Positions 62,269 through 64,000 of a stretch of DNA of 64,000 nt are shown here, one piece after another. The stretch comes from Cristatella mucedo. Taxonomy: Eukaryota > Bryozoa > Phylactolaemata > Cristatellidae. The translations under genes and the position numbers were made by a program. The stretch is taken from positions 186,001 through 250,000 of the forward strand of contig WPIO01000014.1 in the NCBI GenBank assembly GCA_009760855.2, read 5' to 3'. The notes under the pieces are model-generated. The model saw only the letters and a program-made list of their open reading frames with translations. It was not told the origin of the DNA and searched no databases. Position 1 is the stretch's first letter. Each line of letters opens with the position of its first letter.

Positions 62269-64000
62269 TGTGCTGTATACAAGTGCACTCACTATCTGGC
62301 CACGGTTTATGAACGTTCACCTTAGTCAAGGAGTGGGTTGTGCATACGCGTGTGTGATATGATGTGCAAATCAATTTTCACTTTATGGTCATATTACTGA
62401 AGTCCTATTTCCGAGCAGTGACATCAATTACTGCCTGGGCTAAGCTCAGGATCACCTAAGTTGGCCAAAAATTACAGCTTTCATGATTATGTTGGTAGCC
62501 TTGAAGGTTTTCGAAAGCCAGACATGCTCTGGTACTGAATTCTAGAACATAAGGGTACGATAGGTGAATGCCTTATCTTACGAGTTTTGGCTCTGGTCAA
62601 AACCTCTGGTATACAGTATCTTTCAATAAAGACACGAGTTTTCAATCCTACACATAGTATTACAAACAGTACATCCTCATCTGTGATTGAGGCCCAAAAA
62701 CATTTGTTACAAGGCTAACGGTGAACGTCAGGGTCTTTGCACTATATGCAGCCATAATTACCTTAAAATTTAATCGCTGCTCTTGAAGCCAGCAAGATGG
62801 TGGACAGTTAGATGGTCGATAACTTGGCTGCAGCTTCGAGTGATAAGCTGAACTACCCTGATATACAACCGTGTCCCAAATGTGTAAATCGCTTTGGCGA
62901 GGGAAGTGATCCTGTTTATGAAAAAGCCGATGTATGAAATAACAGCTTCCCCGTCACCAGTACCGTAATTTCCTAATAAGCAGCGTATTCGGAAGTTAAA
63001 AAGCCATTAGCGATCCCCATGTTTTACTGTGAACGGATTTACACACAAATTGTGAAGTTACGATGCAGAGTCAGAAGTCACGAACCTTATCAGTCAGGTT
63101 AGTCCTTTGTTGAGTTCATTTTTATCATTCAGCTGCAATCTATTTGAAAGATTGGAGCAAATTGAAATTGAAATGAATCAATTAAAGCTAAAATATTGAC
63201 TTGCATGCATTGATCAATCGTGAATACGTTGTGTATATATTGGCACTTGATGTTCGCTTGGGACAGGTATTGTGCTATTAGTGCGAAGCCTTTGCTGTGA
63301 ATTGGAATTATTCATGTGCCTCAAGGCTATACTGATTTCCAGTATGCTTTGTATCAGGTACACTGGAGGAATAATTGCCGCTATTTAATTTAAAACTCAT
63401 AACAACATCCGTAAAGAAGGCCTAGTAAGCAAAAAAGTGTGCATCTGACTTGGCAAAAATTATACCGTTCTTCTTGGATCGTTATTATAAGTAATAAATG
63501 TGAAACTGCTTGATAAGCAGAGCCAGGTTTTTGCTGCCCTGTCTCGCTAGTGGACATTTCATAGCTCTATAAAGAATAAATTTTAGTCTTTTACATTCAC
63601 CCGTCATTACAAGATAGCTCTCGAAGCAAGAATCGGAAGGTGGCTAGTAGACATTGGAGCATTTTCCAGCGTGCAACTGGTTTTCTTTTGATTAATCTTA
63701 CGATATCGTTCCAGCTCAATGAAAATTATAAAGCTTGTTCAGATTGCCATGTTGAGCACCCTGAAAATTTCTTCAAGGTTGGCAGAAAGTTTACTCATTT
63801 CTCACGTTCTGTTGTTTTTAAGTAGTCCTTGTTGTTCGCCTGCAGTGAACATAAGTTCACTCCATCGAGTTTTGGGTTCAAATTTACTCGTAGTCCGGCT
63901 GAAAAATTAAGCTTCCGGTTTTAAAATATTTAGTCGGGGCTTTCAGGATTTTTGGCGGCCGCCTTTCGAGAAACGAATAAAATTAGCGATTCCGATGCAA

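Larger units (their letters stand above)
60903..64000. other. Unassigned region to the right edge
   Basis: Apart from the possible hAT end at 61168 and a GATA-rich simple repeat at 62206-62268, I recognise nothing. Open frames are short. The minus frame at 61640-62008 (122 codons) matches no family I know. Confidence 0.4.

Overview
The window is intron-rich nuclear DNA from an animal, most likely an invertebrate. It has GT-AG spliced genes with introns of 0.1-6.6 kb, many L2/CR1-like LINE fragments, tRNA-derived SINEs, a Copia-type LTR element, a hAT-type MITE and long (CT)n, (GA)n and (GT)n microsatellites. I cannot name the species. There is no bacterial operon structure, rRNA, clear functional tRNA or CRISPR array.

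Two conserved protein-coding loci are readable, both on the + strand. The left one (755-15629) encodes a protein phosphatase 1 catalytic subunit whose 5' exons lie off the left edge. Exons at 755-985 and 1839-1943 carry the first half of the catalytic core. They are followed by two tandem versions of the second half: 4670-4893, 4989-5123 and 10440-10559, then 12284-12507, 12599-12733 and 15513-15629. Both sets have intact splice sites, identical phases, their own stop codon and intact catalytic residues, but different C-terminal tails. No second copy of the upstream exons is visible between them. The best reading is one gene making two PP1 isoforms by choosing one of two 3' exon sets; a truncated tandem duplicate is the alternative.

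The right locus (30552-41891) is a complete three-exon GOLPH3 gene (295 codons plus stop), preceded by a CpG-rich promoter-like segment.

Nearly everything else is mobile DNA. LINE fragments of at least two families fill the introns. In and around GOLPH3 they are antisense to the gene; in the introns between the PP1 exons they are mostly sense. Two SINE families occur, one with a tail resembling the LINE 3' end. A 186-bp element at 51061-51246, with an exact 8-bp target duplication, closely resembles SPIN-type hAT transposons. A 2.7-kb internally deleted Copia element lies at 58184-60897, with both LTRs, an AACAA target duplication and an initiator-tRNA-type primer binding site. The stretches 24.1-26.2, 51.3-54.2 and 60.9-64.0 kb are mostly AT-rich and hold almost nothing I can identify.
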